Below the pieces are notes generated by a model that saw nothing but the letters and a program-made list of their open reading frames with translations, did no database searches and was not told where the DNA came from. From Bacteroidota bacterium (GTDB taxonomy: Bacteria > Zhuqueibacterota > Zhuqueibacteria > Zhuqueibacterales > Geothermadaptataceae), in contig DRLW01000145.1 in assembly GCA_011375275.1 (NCBI GenBank), forward strand, positions 1-9,964: 9,964 bases of DNA, written 5' to 3'. How positions within the stretch are numbered: the stretch's first letter is position 1; every line of letters starts with the position of its first letter. Positions 1 to 6,568 of the stretch are shown one piece after another. A program made the translations under genes and the position numbers.

Positions 1-437
1 GTGGCATCGAGCCGGCCACCGAGCCCGGTTTCCACGATCGCAATTTCGACGTCGTCCCCGGCAAAGCAGTGCAGGGCAAAGGCCGTCATGGCCTCAAAAT
101 ATGTTGCCTGCTGCTGTTCGAAAACCGGCAGCAAGGGGCGCATGCGTCTTTCAAATTCGGCATCGGACAACGTCTGCCCGGCGATGCGGACCCGTTCAGC
201 GGGCGTCAGCAGATGAGGCGAGGTGTACAGGCCGGTGCGATAGCCCGCCGCACGAAAAACCGCTTCGAGAAAATGGCTCACAGACCCCTTACCATTGCTG
301 CCGGCAACATGCACACAGATGAACTGCCGCTGCGGATCGCCAAGCCGGTCCATGATCGTACGAATATTTTCCAGTCCGAGACGCCAGCCGAACATACCCA
401 GGCTGTCGAGAAATTGGGAAAAATCAGCAGAAAACAT
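1..437 (-). CDS. folC: Folylpolyglutamate synthase / dihydrofolate synthase, N-terminal part (runs off left edge)
   Basis: Cytoplasmic ATP-dependent Mur-ligase-family enzyme that adds glutamate to folates, and in many bacteria also joins dihydropteroate to glutamate. 145 codons are visible, read leftward from ATG 437-435. The N-terminus has the family's helix (FGWRLGLENIRTIMDRLG, residues 17-34). The ATP-binding P-loop follows as HVAGSNGKGSV (43-53). Further signatures are TGLYTSPHL (68-76) with ERVRI after it, YFEAMTAFAL (113-122), and the acidic motif EIAIVETGLGGRLDA (131-145), whose end meets the window edge. The family is usually about 420-450 residues, so about two thirds lies outside. 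An in-frame TAG lies six codons upstream of this ATG. A TTG three codons upstream is a possible but less likely start. No strong Shine-Dalgarno is visible. The gene is divergent from the TonB receptor and unrelated to it in function. Family assignment is near certain; mono- or bifunctionality cannot be told from this part. Confidence 0.96.
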   Translation of the reverse strand, partial: MFSADFSQFLDSLGMFGWRLGLENIRTIMDRLGDPQRQFICVHVAGSNGKGSVSHFLEAVFRAAGYRTGLYTSPHLLTPAERVRIAGQTLSDAEFERRMRPLLPVFEQQQATYFEAMTAFALHCFAGDDVEIAIVETGLGGRLDA

Positions 438-562
438 GTCTTTCAAAACCTATCGCTATTCATTGATAGAAGGAGCAGTCTGATGCTGAACAGACCGCCT
501 GCCGGGCAAACATGCGTGCTCGCAGCATTTTCAGCACCAGGCTATGCAACTTTTGTCACAAG

Positions 563-894
563 CGGGAACAGTGTTTTGCATATTTTACCTGCTCTCTGTC
601 CTGCTCACAGGCTGATCTTCAGGAAAAACCACGCCGGGGGATAAAAAAACATCACTTGTTTTTACATAGGTTATGCGCCTTACCGGGAGCTGACAAACCT
701 CAGAAGCTCAGGATTTTATGCAAAAACTGCAATATTACCCCGACATCTTTTCATGGCATATATTTTGCAAAAACTCATAAGAAATAATGAGTTGCCGGTA
801 ACTGATCTCCCTGCAAAGCCGGCCTCCGTTTACGAGCACAAGCGGCACCCAGTGCGCTTGCGCGTATCGCGAACAGACATCATCGGGAACAGTG
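563..894. repeat. Direct repeat CGGGAACAGTG (563-573 and 884-894) with a related third copy at 868-876
   Basis: The 11-mer CGGGAACAGTG occurs exactly at 563-573 and 884-894. Each copy is followed by one pyrimidine and TTT, so 14 of 15 positions agree. A related 9-mer, CGCGAACAG, lies at 868-876, 16 bp before the second copy. The 868/884 pair sits 33-59 bp before the receptor's ATG at 927, where an operator or activator site could be. That is inference: an exact 11-mer repeat in under 500 bp can occur by chance. Confidence 0.3.
719..793. repeat. Short direct repeat TGCAAAAACT and overlapping 7-bp inverted repeat
   Basis: TGCAAAAACT occurs at 719-728 and 766-775. The second copy overlaps an inverted repeat, AACTCAT (772-778) and ATGAGTT (787-793), with an 8-bp spacer. 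The cluster lies in the most AT-rich part of the folC/receptor intergenic region, about 135 bp before the receptor start. It could be a regulator-binding site. The arms are too short and AT-rich for a stable hairpin, and no T-tract follows. Confidence 0.22.
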
Positions 895-926
895 CTTTTT
901 TAAACGACAAGTTATCGTATCAGACC

Positions 927-3413
927 ATGCACCACAAGCTAAAAATAATCTGCCTGTTTTTCCTTCTGCTCTCCTCCCCCCTGCTGGCCGGAGAGACCGG
1001 CACGTTCAGTGGCTATGTTTACGACAGCCACACCGGCAAGCCTCTCCCGGGGGTCGATATCCTGATCGAGGGCACAACCCTTGGGAGCATGACGGACAAA
1101 TACGGCAAATTTATCATCAACGGCATTCCGCCGGGTAAATACAGCGCCCGCATCACCCACATGGGCTACACCCCGCTGATCTGTAAATCTCTGGTCATCA
1201 AAGCTGATATCACGACCCGACTGGATTTCGAGCTGGAGCTTGAGATCTACCAGCACAAAACCGTGGTCGTCGTCACTGCTGAGCAGATTCTCCAGCGTGA
1301 AACGATGAATTCCACGGAATACATCAGCAGTGAAAGCCTGAGCAGGGCACTCCCCTCTGATACATTTCTCGACAGTTTCAAATTCACCCCGGGCATCATC
1401 AACAATCACTTCCGTGGCGGCAGACAGCGTGACGTCGTCTATCTGCTCGACGGCCTGCCGATCATCAGCCCCCTATCGCGCGAGCTGACCTATAATATTC
1501 CTGTCAGCGCTATCGAAGATGTGGTCATCAGCACGGGGGGATTCAGCGCAGAATACGGTAATGCCAATGCGGGGGTTGTCAACATCATTCGTAAGCGTGG
1601 CCGGAACGAGTTCAGCGCTTCCGCACGCTCATACACGGATTACGTCGGCAATACCAGCATTCCCTATGATAATGTCCGTAAAATCGAGATCGGCTTCGGC
1701 GGGCCTATGTCGATCAGCTTCGGCGGGCCGACGTTCGATATGAACTATTTCCTTTCTCTCGATTTCAGCAGCAGCAACACGCCCTTCAGCAACCAGCTCA
1801 CGCCATTTTACTCAGAGCCTCTGCAGCGCAACTTCAATGGTACTGCGGTATATGATTTCAAAGTCACGCGCAATATCAGCCTGTCCTTTCAGGGCGCACT
1901 GTCGAGCTGGAAATGGCGCTCTCTGAACGAGCTCAGCAATACACCGCCGGACAATCTCTCTCTTCGCAAGAGTATGAACCGTCGCGCCGCGTTGAAATTG
2001 ACGCACACCCTGTCGCCTTCCATGTTTTACCGCTTGAATTTCGGCATCTACCAGAGCACCCTCGATATTCTCGGTCAGGGAATCATCGTCAGCTCGCCTT
2101 CACCGTTCAAGTCTAACGACCCCAACGTCGTTACCGGCCTGCAGACAACGAACGAACCATGGCAGCAGGAGTCACGCGAAAGCACCTTGTTTTTCAAAGG
2201 GACTTTGCTGAAACAGTTCCGCAAGAATATCCAGATCAAAACCGGCGTTTCAGCGGAATACTATAACCTGTCCATGCTGGCCAGCAAAGTCATTGCCATG
2301 CCCAACAGAGAGATGAACAGCGACGAAAAATATCTCTATAACTGGTATTACAACAACTTCGAGGAAACGCCATACACGGCCGGGGGCTTTTTCGAGATTC
2401 GTCTCGATTTCTCCCGTTTCATCCTGCAGGCCGGCACACGTGTTGACTATCTGCAGCCGAAAAGTAACCTGTTCACCAAAGCCGGCCCGGAGGAAAACTT
2501 CAAAGAACTCGAAGATATCAAATTGGGGAAGTTCACCGTCTCACCACGTTTTTCCCTTGCGATACCTATCTCCGGCTCGGATCAATTTTTTGCAAATTAC
2601 GGCAAGTATCACCAAAATCCGGCCTTCTATTACCTCTACGCCGGTACCGGCACCAGCACCAGCCAACTGCCTGTCCGCCCCCTGTTCGGCAATCAGAACC
2701 TGGCGCCATCGAGCAGCGAAACGTTTGAAATCGGGTATCTGAAAAAAATCACCCCGCGCGCATCGGTCAATATCACCTTGTACAATCGTCATTTCTCCAA
2801 TTTGATCGACACGGGTTTTGATACCACCCTCGATAACCCGGGACAATCCGACACGCAGGGAAGTGCCAGCCGATACCTGAACGGCGCTTCTGCCAGCACG
2901 CGCGGTATTGAGATCAAATACGACCAGAAGGTCAGCTCCGTGTTCTCCGGGCGCATTACCTATACCTACATGCAGGCGACCGGAACAACCAACGACCCGG
3001 AACAAAACTACTATTATCTGCTCAAGGAAGGTAACTACCCGCGCACACCGATCACAGAAACCCTGAACTGGGATCAGCGCAACACCCTGATTCTTTCCGG
3101 CATCTACAATCGCAATAACCGGCTGGAATGGAGCACACACTGGCGTATTTACAGCCCCCGTCAATGGATCATCCAGACACCGACCGACCTCGTTCGTGAA
3201 GACCTGCCCTGGCGTGTTTTTGCGGATTTTCGTATTTCGTGGTCGTTCATGTCAGGACGATACAAAATCGGGCCGTTTTTCGAAGTCCGAAACATGTTTG
3301 ATTTTCGCCATAGAGAAGAGAACGAAAATCTGCTCTTCCTCGAAAGACAACCCATGCTGCCGTTCGCAGATAACTACGGCAGACGTTTTCGCATCGGTAT
3401 TCAGATCAACTGA
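927..3413 (+). CDS. TonB-dependent outer-membrane receptor with N-terminal carboxypeptidase-regulatory-like domain
   Basis: 828-residue outer-membrane beta-barrel transporter, expected to import a scarce ligand using energy from TonB-ExbBD. The substrate cannot be deduced. I chose ATG 927 because it begins a clean signal peptide (K4, K6, hydrophobic 7-20, probable cleavage after A21). The upstream in-frame extension to 753 has no signal-peptide character. No Shine-Dalgarno is visible. Residues 24-105 form a carboxypeptidase-regulatory-like beta-sandwich (GYVYDSHTGKPLPGV, then GKFIINGIPPGKY). KTVVVVTAEQ (111-120) resembles a TonB-box linker. The plug follows (about 120-225) with VYLLDGLPI (171-179) and AIEDVVISTGGFSAEYGNAN (195-214). 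The rest is alternating amphipathic strands rich in aromatics, ending in RFRIGIQIN. It is shorter than typical SusC proteins (about 1000 residues), and no SusD-like gene is adjacent, so a SusCD glycan importer is unlikely. It appears monocistronic, with its own terminator downstream. Confidence 0.93.
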   Translation: MHHKLKIICLFFLLLSSPLLAGETGTFSGYVYDSHTGKPLPGVDILIEGTTLGSMTDKYGKFIINGIPPGKYSARITHMGYTPLICKSLVIKADITTRLDFELELEIYQHKTVVVVTAEQILQRETMNSTEYISSESLSRALPSDTFLDSFKFTPGIINNHFRGGRQRDVVYLLDGLPIISPLSRELTYNIPVSAIEDVVISTGGFSAEYGNANAGVVNIIRKRGRNEFSASARSYTDYVGNTSIPYDNVRKIEIGFGGPMSISFGGPTFDMNYFLSLDFSSSNTPFSNQLTPFYSEPLQRNFNGTAVYDFKVTRNISLSFQGALSSWKWRSLNELSNTPPDNLSLRKSMNRRAALKLTHTLSPSMFYRLNFGIYQSTLDILGQGIIVSSPSPFKSNDPNVVTGLQTTNEPWQQESRESTLFFKGTLLKQFRKNIQIKTGVSAEYYNLSMLASKVIAMPNREMNSDEKYLYNWYYNNFEETPYTAGGFFEIRLDFSRFILQAGTRVDYLQPKSNLFTKAGPEENFKELEDIKLGKFTVSPRFSLAIPISGSDQFFANYGKYHQNPAFYYLYAGTGTSTSQLPVRPLFGNQNLAPSSSETFEIGYLKKITPRASVNITLYNRHFSNLIDTGFDTTLDNPGQSDTQGSASRYLNGASASTRGIEIKYDQKVSSVFSGRITYTYMQATGTTNDPEQNYYYLLKEGNYPRTPITETLNWDQRNTLILSGIYNRNNRLEWSTHWRIYSPRQWIIQTPTDLVREDLPWRVFADFRISWSFMSGRYKIGPFFEVRNMFDFRHREENENLLFLERQPMLPFADNYGRRFRIGIQIN

Positions 3414-3463
3414 TTAACTGACATCTCTGCTCACATACAGTGAGATATTTGGAGAGTAGAAAC

Positions 3464-3479
3464 GGAGGGGGGAGGAGGG
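3464..3479 (+). other. G-rich homopurine tract in the receptor 3' UTR
   Basis: An uninterrupted A/G tract containing G-runs of 2, 6, 2 and 3 separated by single A residues. It lies between the receptor stop codon and its terminator, ending one base before the terminator stem. Such spacing permits a two-tetrad G-quadruplex in DNA or RNA; a three-tetrad one is not supported because one run has only two Gs. Function is unknown. Confidence 0.35.
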
Positions 3480-3480
3480 T

Positions 3481-3521
3481 AGATGGCCCTGGTCAGCAGA
3501 TCAGCGGCCATCTCTTTTTTT
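3481..3521 (+). terminator. Rho-independent terminator of the TonB-dependent receptor gene
   Basis: AGATGGCC (3481-3488) pairs perfectly with GGCCATCT (3506-3513). The stem continues with CTGGT (3489-3493) against ATCAG (3500-3504), one bulged C at 3505, and a six-base loop CAGCAG. It is followed directly by CTTTTTTT (3514-3521). The hairpin begins 67 bp after the receptor stop codon. No T-tract lies on the other strand, so it should act on rightward transcription only. From its end to the lipoprotein stop at 3772 (250 bp) I see no gene, only a 7-bp inverted repeat at 3584-3601. Confidence 0.9.
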
Positions 3522-3771
3522 AAGGCTTGCTATCAGCATACGATGGGTGGCTGTTCGTGTCGCGGCGCGCTGCTGTAGCCGTCTTTGATGGTATCATCAA
3601 ATGGCTGCTGCAACTGATTCTCACTGGTTCAACAGGGGCAACTGCGGTACTTCAGCACGAGATAGCTGCTCAGCTCCCCCAGATGATTTACAGCTCTTCA
3701 CTTATCTTTCAGGCCTGCTGCCTCTGCATGTGATTCCCGCCACGACAGGCGCCCCCCTTCCTGATGGCGCA

Positions 3772-4533
3772 CTACTGGTTGCTGCCGATTTGCTCCCACG
3801 TTCCTTTCAGGCGTTGTGGCTGGCCGCCGGCCACTCTTTGCACAAAATCCGAGGTGTATTTCAGGGCACCGTAATCCTTGTGGAAATACTGATGTGCAGT
3901 GCCGGCGCTGGAATACAGGGTGTCGCCGGAAGTTGTATTGATGATATAGGTATCGAGCTGGTACCAATAGGCATCGAACATAGGGATTTGCGTGCGCGCA
4001 GCAGCGATGAACGTCTCCGTTTCGCCGTTATAACGCGCTTTACCCACATGCAGATAGCGGATGCGTTCCTGGGTGCCGTCGGGTTTCATGGCAGAAAATG
4101 TCGTATCGACTTTAAGCTGCCATTCTTTTCCCGGCTCAGAGGGATCGATCAGACATTTCCAGTAAGAAATGCGCACAGGGGCTTTGAATATATAACCAAA
4201 CGCCAAAACCTTGGCGCCGATGTCTTCGGTATTTTTTTGCCACAAGGCCCCCTTTTCATCTGTGTAAAACGGGTAGCGTGTCCCGTGGGAAATATAGACA
4301 TAAACCGGCCTGCCGTCAACCGTATCCGTGTATGCCAGTTTACGGCTAAAATTGTAGATATCACTGACCAGCTCATTGCCCATATCAGTGACATAGCCCC
4401 GGAATTTCAGTTCGATGTCGCCCTCAACAGGCACGACGACTAATCTGGGAACTTCCTGTTTTTTGTCTGAACAGGCCGGCAGAGAGATGAGAAAGGTCAA
4501 AGCCAACAGGGTAAGTCTGTTATAATATTTCAT
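3772..4533 (-). CDS. Putative lipoprotein of unknown function, downstream of the GWxTD gene
   Basis: 253 residues; I do not recognise a family. The N-terminus is a lipoprotein signal: K2 and R6, hydrophobic segment 8-18, then a lipobox ending LPAC with C21 as the lipid-attachment residue and S22 at +2. The mature part begins SDKKQEVPR and is soluble-looking, with many alternating beta-type segments and aromatics (for example DAYWYQLDTYIINTT). No second membrane segment is seen. It is probably anchored to the outer membrane facing the periplasm, or surface-exposed. The ATG at 4533 has a GGAG Shine-Dalgarno (4538-4541) four bases upstream. The gene starts 42 bp after the GWxTD gene on the same strand with no terminator between, so co-transcription and related function are likely. 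I found no clear intrinsic terminator after its stop. Rightward frames over this region lack domain signatures and are treated as shadows. Confidence 0.82.
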   Translation of the reverse strand: MKYYNRLTLLALTFLISLPACSDKKQEVPRLVVVPVEGDIELKFRGYVTDMGNELVSDIYNFSRKLAYTDTVDGRPVYVYISHGTRYPFYTDEKGALWQKNTEDIGAKVLAFGYIFKAPVRISYWKCLIDPSEPGKEWQLKVDTTFSAMKPDGTQERIRYLHVGKARYNGETETFIAAARTQIPMFDAYWYQLDTYIINTTSGDTLYSSAGTAHQYFHKDYGALKYTSDFVQRVAGGQPQRLKGTWEQIGSNQ

Positions 4534-4575
4534 GATGCTCCGTTTTTCCAGAAAAATTCAGAAACCTGTACACAT

Positions 4576-6009
4576 TCAAAAGGCACCCGGATTGCTGACA
4601 CTGCGCAAGATCAGCTTTTGCCAGTTTGGCTCCTGCAGCTCGCCGCGCAGATTCGAATGCAACTGCTCGTAGTAGTTAAATCCCTGCCTGTCGGCAAAGA
4701 TGAAGACAATGTTACCCTGCCCGTTGATGCTGTCATATTTCCAGACTTCGTAGGGCATGTTTTCCTGAGTGCTGGGAAAACGCTCGACATCGAAAGGTGC
4801 GCCGTACAAAATGAGCACCCGGCCGCGGTCGCTTTTCCAGCCTGAGCGGAAGACCGATTTGAAAAACTGGTCGGCCTGCTCGACACGTTTGAGATAGACA
4901 TAACGAAATGTCGGCCCATTGGTGCCCTCATTTTTCGCAGAACGATTCCAGATAGAGACGATCATTTCCCGCTTGGCCTCATCCGTCTTGAGCTGTTTAT
5001 AGCGCTGCTTTTCCTCTCTGGTGGCGATATAGCGCTGATAATCAAACTCCTGATCGAGCTCTTTGCTCTTCAGCAAGGCCAACTCCTGAAACGATTTGAC
5101 ATCGTAATTCGGTGCATGTGCGGCCAGACGCTTCAGCGGAATTTTCGGGTTGTAAACGAACAGTTTCTTTCTGTCCTGCACCAGGATATTCTCTGCCGTA
5201 TCAGCAACGCCATAGACCAGAAAATACGTCCCCGATGGGATGGCTGACAGATTTTTCGTGCCAAAAACGATGCTGTTGTCATGACGTTTGATGCGGGTAC
5301 GAAAGGCAACGCCACTGCCCTCCACCTCATTGCCACTGTCATCATCCAGCCGGCAGAGGACTTTATATTTATCGCCCGCGATATTCTGCAAAATATTATA
5401 GACTTCAAAATAGTAGTACAAAACAGGCGAGGACTCTCCGTACAGTCCGGCTACATTGGGGATGACTTCGACAGTACTCTTGCGAAAAACAGGATTGCTC
5501 GATTCGCCGGCGCGCACTATCTTCGAGGCCAGCTCAAGGGTGCTGAGGGCCAGTTTTTCTTTTTCAAACGCGCGTACCGTATAAGTCAGAGACACGCTGT
5601 CGATGCGGTCAGGTGTTACCAGATCACGGGTCAGCAGGGTTGCTGTGTATTCACCCGGCTGCATCACCTGATATCGAATGGCATCGACGATCGAGGCGCC
5701 GGGGACCAGCGTATCCTGAACCGTCTTCACCACACGCCAGGCTCGCGAAGCCCAGAGGGAATCGCCATAAAATATTTCCAGCGACATCACTGCTTCGCCT
5801 TTTTTTGTGCCGTCCGCTTCCTCTTTATAGCTCAGAGCCACCTCGGGCAGAGAATAATAAATTTCAATATAGCTGTTGTCATCAGCACCACGAAACTGTG
5901 CTACGTCGATATTGGGTTGCAGGGGAGCCTGTTGGGCAGCAAGATTCCCGGATAAAAAGGCGATGAGCAGCAAAAGCATCGATATCGTGTTATACATGAT
6001 TCCTGCCAT
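4576..6009 (-). CDS. GWxTD-domain exported protein of unknown function
   Basis: 477 residues from ATG 6009. The N-terminus is a signal peptide (hydrophobic 11-19, probable cleavage after NLAA, residue 25) that unusually lacks K or R before the core. Residues about 30-290 hold two beta-rich halves of the kind that precede this domain, including a tract ending SIVFGTKNLSAIPSGTYFLV. The C-terminal GWxTD domain spans about 300-470: a charged helical stretch (REEKQRYKQLKTDEAKREMI, 331-350), IWNRSAK, then GWKSDRGRVLILYGAP (390-405), EVWKYDS (421-427) and IVFIFAD (434-440). GWKSD departs from the GWxTD consensus by Ser for Thr. The domain occurs in Acidobacteriota and FCB bacteria and, to my knowledge, has no established biochemical role. 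The start could instead be ATG 5997 (Met5), with AGGA three bases upstream; an in-frame TAA at 6021-6019 limits the choice to these two. First gene of a pair with the lipoprotein. Confidence 0.9.
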   Translation of the reverse strand: MAGIMYNTISMLLLLIAFLSGNLAAQQAPLQPNIDVAQFRGADDNSYIEIYYSLPEVALSYKEEADGTKKGEAVMSLEIFYGDSLWASRAWRVVKTVQDTLVPGASIVDAIRYQVMQPGEYTATLLTRDLVTPDRIDSVSLTYTVRAFEKEKLALSTLELASKIVRAGESSNPVFRKSTVEVIPNVAGLYGESSPVLYYYFEVYNILQNIAGDKYKVLCRLDDDSGNEVEGSGVAFRTRIKRHDNSIVFGTKNLSAIPSGTYFLVYGVADTAENILVQDRKKLFVYNPKIPLKRLAAHAPNYDVKSFQELALLKSKELDQEFDYQRYIATREEKQRYKQLKTDEAKREMIVSIWNRSAKNEGTNGPTFRYVYLKRVEQADQFFKSVFRSGWKSDRGRVLILYGAPFDVERFPSTQENMPYEVWKYDSINGQGNIVFIFADRQGFNYYEQLHSNLRGELQEPNWQKLILRSVSNPGAF

Positions 6010-6099
6010 AAAATAAGGTTAGAGAATGAGCAAAATCCGTCAGCCTGCGGAGTACAGGATGACCACAAACAGCCCCAAAGCCCGGCCATGACGCATCCG

Positions 6100-6130
6100 A
6101 TGCTCGGGTTCTCCATTTCACTCAGCATGG
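6100..6130. repeat. Imperfect 31-bp direct repeat, copy A
   Basis: Matches 6474-6504 at 26 of 31 positions without gaps; differences fall at repeat positions 2, 7, 12, 17 and 23. Both copies share CTCAGCATGG or CCCAGCATGG at the right end and GGTTNTCCA in the middle. The copy begins 91 bp upstream of the GWxTD start codon. A match this long in a 560-bp region is very unlikely by chance. It may be a decayed dispersed repeat or a duplicated regulatory element. Confidence 0.6.
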
Positions 6131-6473
6131 TTGCATCTTTTCAACCAGTCCGCCTGATCACAGTTCGTACCTGCAGCAGTGCTTTCATTTCGATTTCCCA
6201 GCAGGGGAAGACCAGACTCTCCTCACACATGCCTGAAAAGATGAGCCCCCGGCTCCACGCATCGCCTGGCCGGAATGACAGAAATCGATATTTGCAGCAG
6301 GCCTGGTTGGCTGAGTCAACCGGGTACCCTGAGAGACTTCACAATAAAATACAGCTATGTTGCTATTTAGCAAGATTTATTCTGTGACTCTTAACATTTT
6401 GTTTGCAGGTTTATGCTCCTCAGGAGTTTTTCAGGCTAAAATAGGCACTGGCGTGGTTCCGTATTATGCAATA

Positions 6474-6504
6474 ACGCTCTGGTTATCCACTTCACCCAGC
6501 ATGG
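6474..6504. repeat. Imperfect 31-bp direct repeat, copy B
   Basis: Same orientation as copy A, 374 bp away, 26 of 31 identical. Similarity fades beyond the right end, although ATCACA recurs 26 bp after copy A and 25 bp after copy B, hinting at an older, longer duplication. The right part of copy B forms the left arm of a hairpin, TTCACCCA (6491-6498) with TGGGTGGA (6513-6520), which copy A cannot form. It lies 65 bp from the A-tract of the PorV-like gene's terminator. Confidence 0.6.
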
Positions 6505-6568
6505 CACCGCTTTGGGTGGAATGAGCGCTATCACAATCTGGATCAGGCCCGGTGAGCGAAGCTCCATC

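Larger units (their letters stand above)
438..926. other. Divergent intergenic region between folC and the TonB-dependent receptor gene
   Basis: 489 bp without a convincing gene. It should hold promoters for both folC (leftward) and the receptor (rightward). The stretch around 640-800 is AT-rich and carries short direct and inverted repeats, listed separately. I found no convincing sigma-70 hexamer pair or Bacteroidota-type TTTG/TAnnTTTG promoter at proper spacing; the nearest is tatattttg at 759-767, which has one base too many. I searched by eye for conserved boxes of cobalamin and TPP riboswitches, often found upstream of outer-membrane receptors, and saw none. An open frame runs from 753 into the receptor gene, but its first 58 residues look non-coding. 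Confidence 0.7.
6010..6568. other. Non-coding region upstream of the GWxTD gene, rich in short repeats
   Basis: 559 bp between the GWxTD gene start and the terminator of the PorV-like gene. All flanking transcription runs leftward, so this stretch should hold the promoter for the GWxTD-lipoprotein pair. No open frame in it has a convincing start, Shine-Dalgarno and coding character. It contains an imperfect 31-bp direct repeat (6100-6130 and 6474-6504) and a perfect palindrome TTGCTATTTAGCAA (6360-6373). It also has a palindrome CTCCT-C-AGGAG (6416-6426), a CCGGC/GCCGG inverted repeat (6249-6273) and an 8-bp hairpin (6491-6498 with 6513-6520). This density suggests decayed or mobile repeat DNA, or a complex regulatory region; I cannot choose between them. 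Confidence 0.6.

Noticed and set aside
69..644. 191-residue rightward open frame over the left edge
   Set aside because: It overlaps the unmistakable folC N-terminus on the other strand and has no family signature.
753..926. 58-residue N-terminal extension of the TonB-dependent receptor
   Set aside because: The frame is open, but the extension has no signal peptide or domain character, and a normal signal peptide begins exactly at ATG 927.
438..926. Riboswitch upstream of the TonB receptor
   Set aside because: Conserved boxes of the cobalamin and TPP classes were not found by eye; GAGCT/AGCTC pairing near 690-710 is too short to argue for one.
2541..3164. 207-residue leftward open frame
   Set aside because: Antisense to the receptor's beta-barrel; no Shine-Dalgarno or recognisable domain.
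3601..4443. 280-residue rightward open frame
   Set aside because: It is antisense to the lipoprotein gene, which has a signal peptide, lipobox and Shine-Dalgarno; the rightward frame has none.
5281..5955. 224-residue rightward open frame
   Set aside because: Antisense to the GWxTD gene, which has a recognisable C-terminal domain; no supporting signals for the rightward frame.
6088..6387. 99-residue rightward open frame in the repeat-rich gap
   Set aside because: Composition is random-looking, there is no Shine-Dalgarno, and it runs through the inverted repeats.
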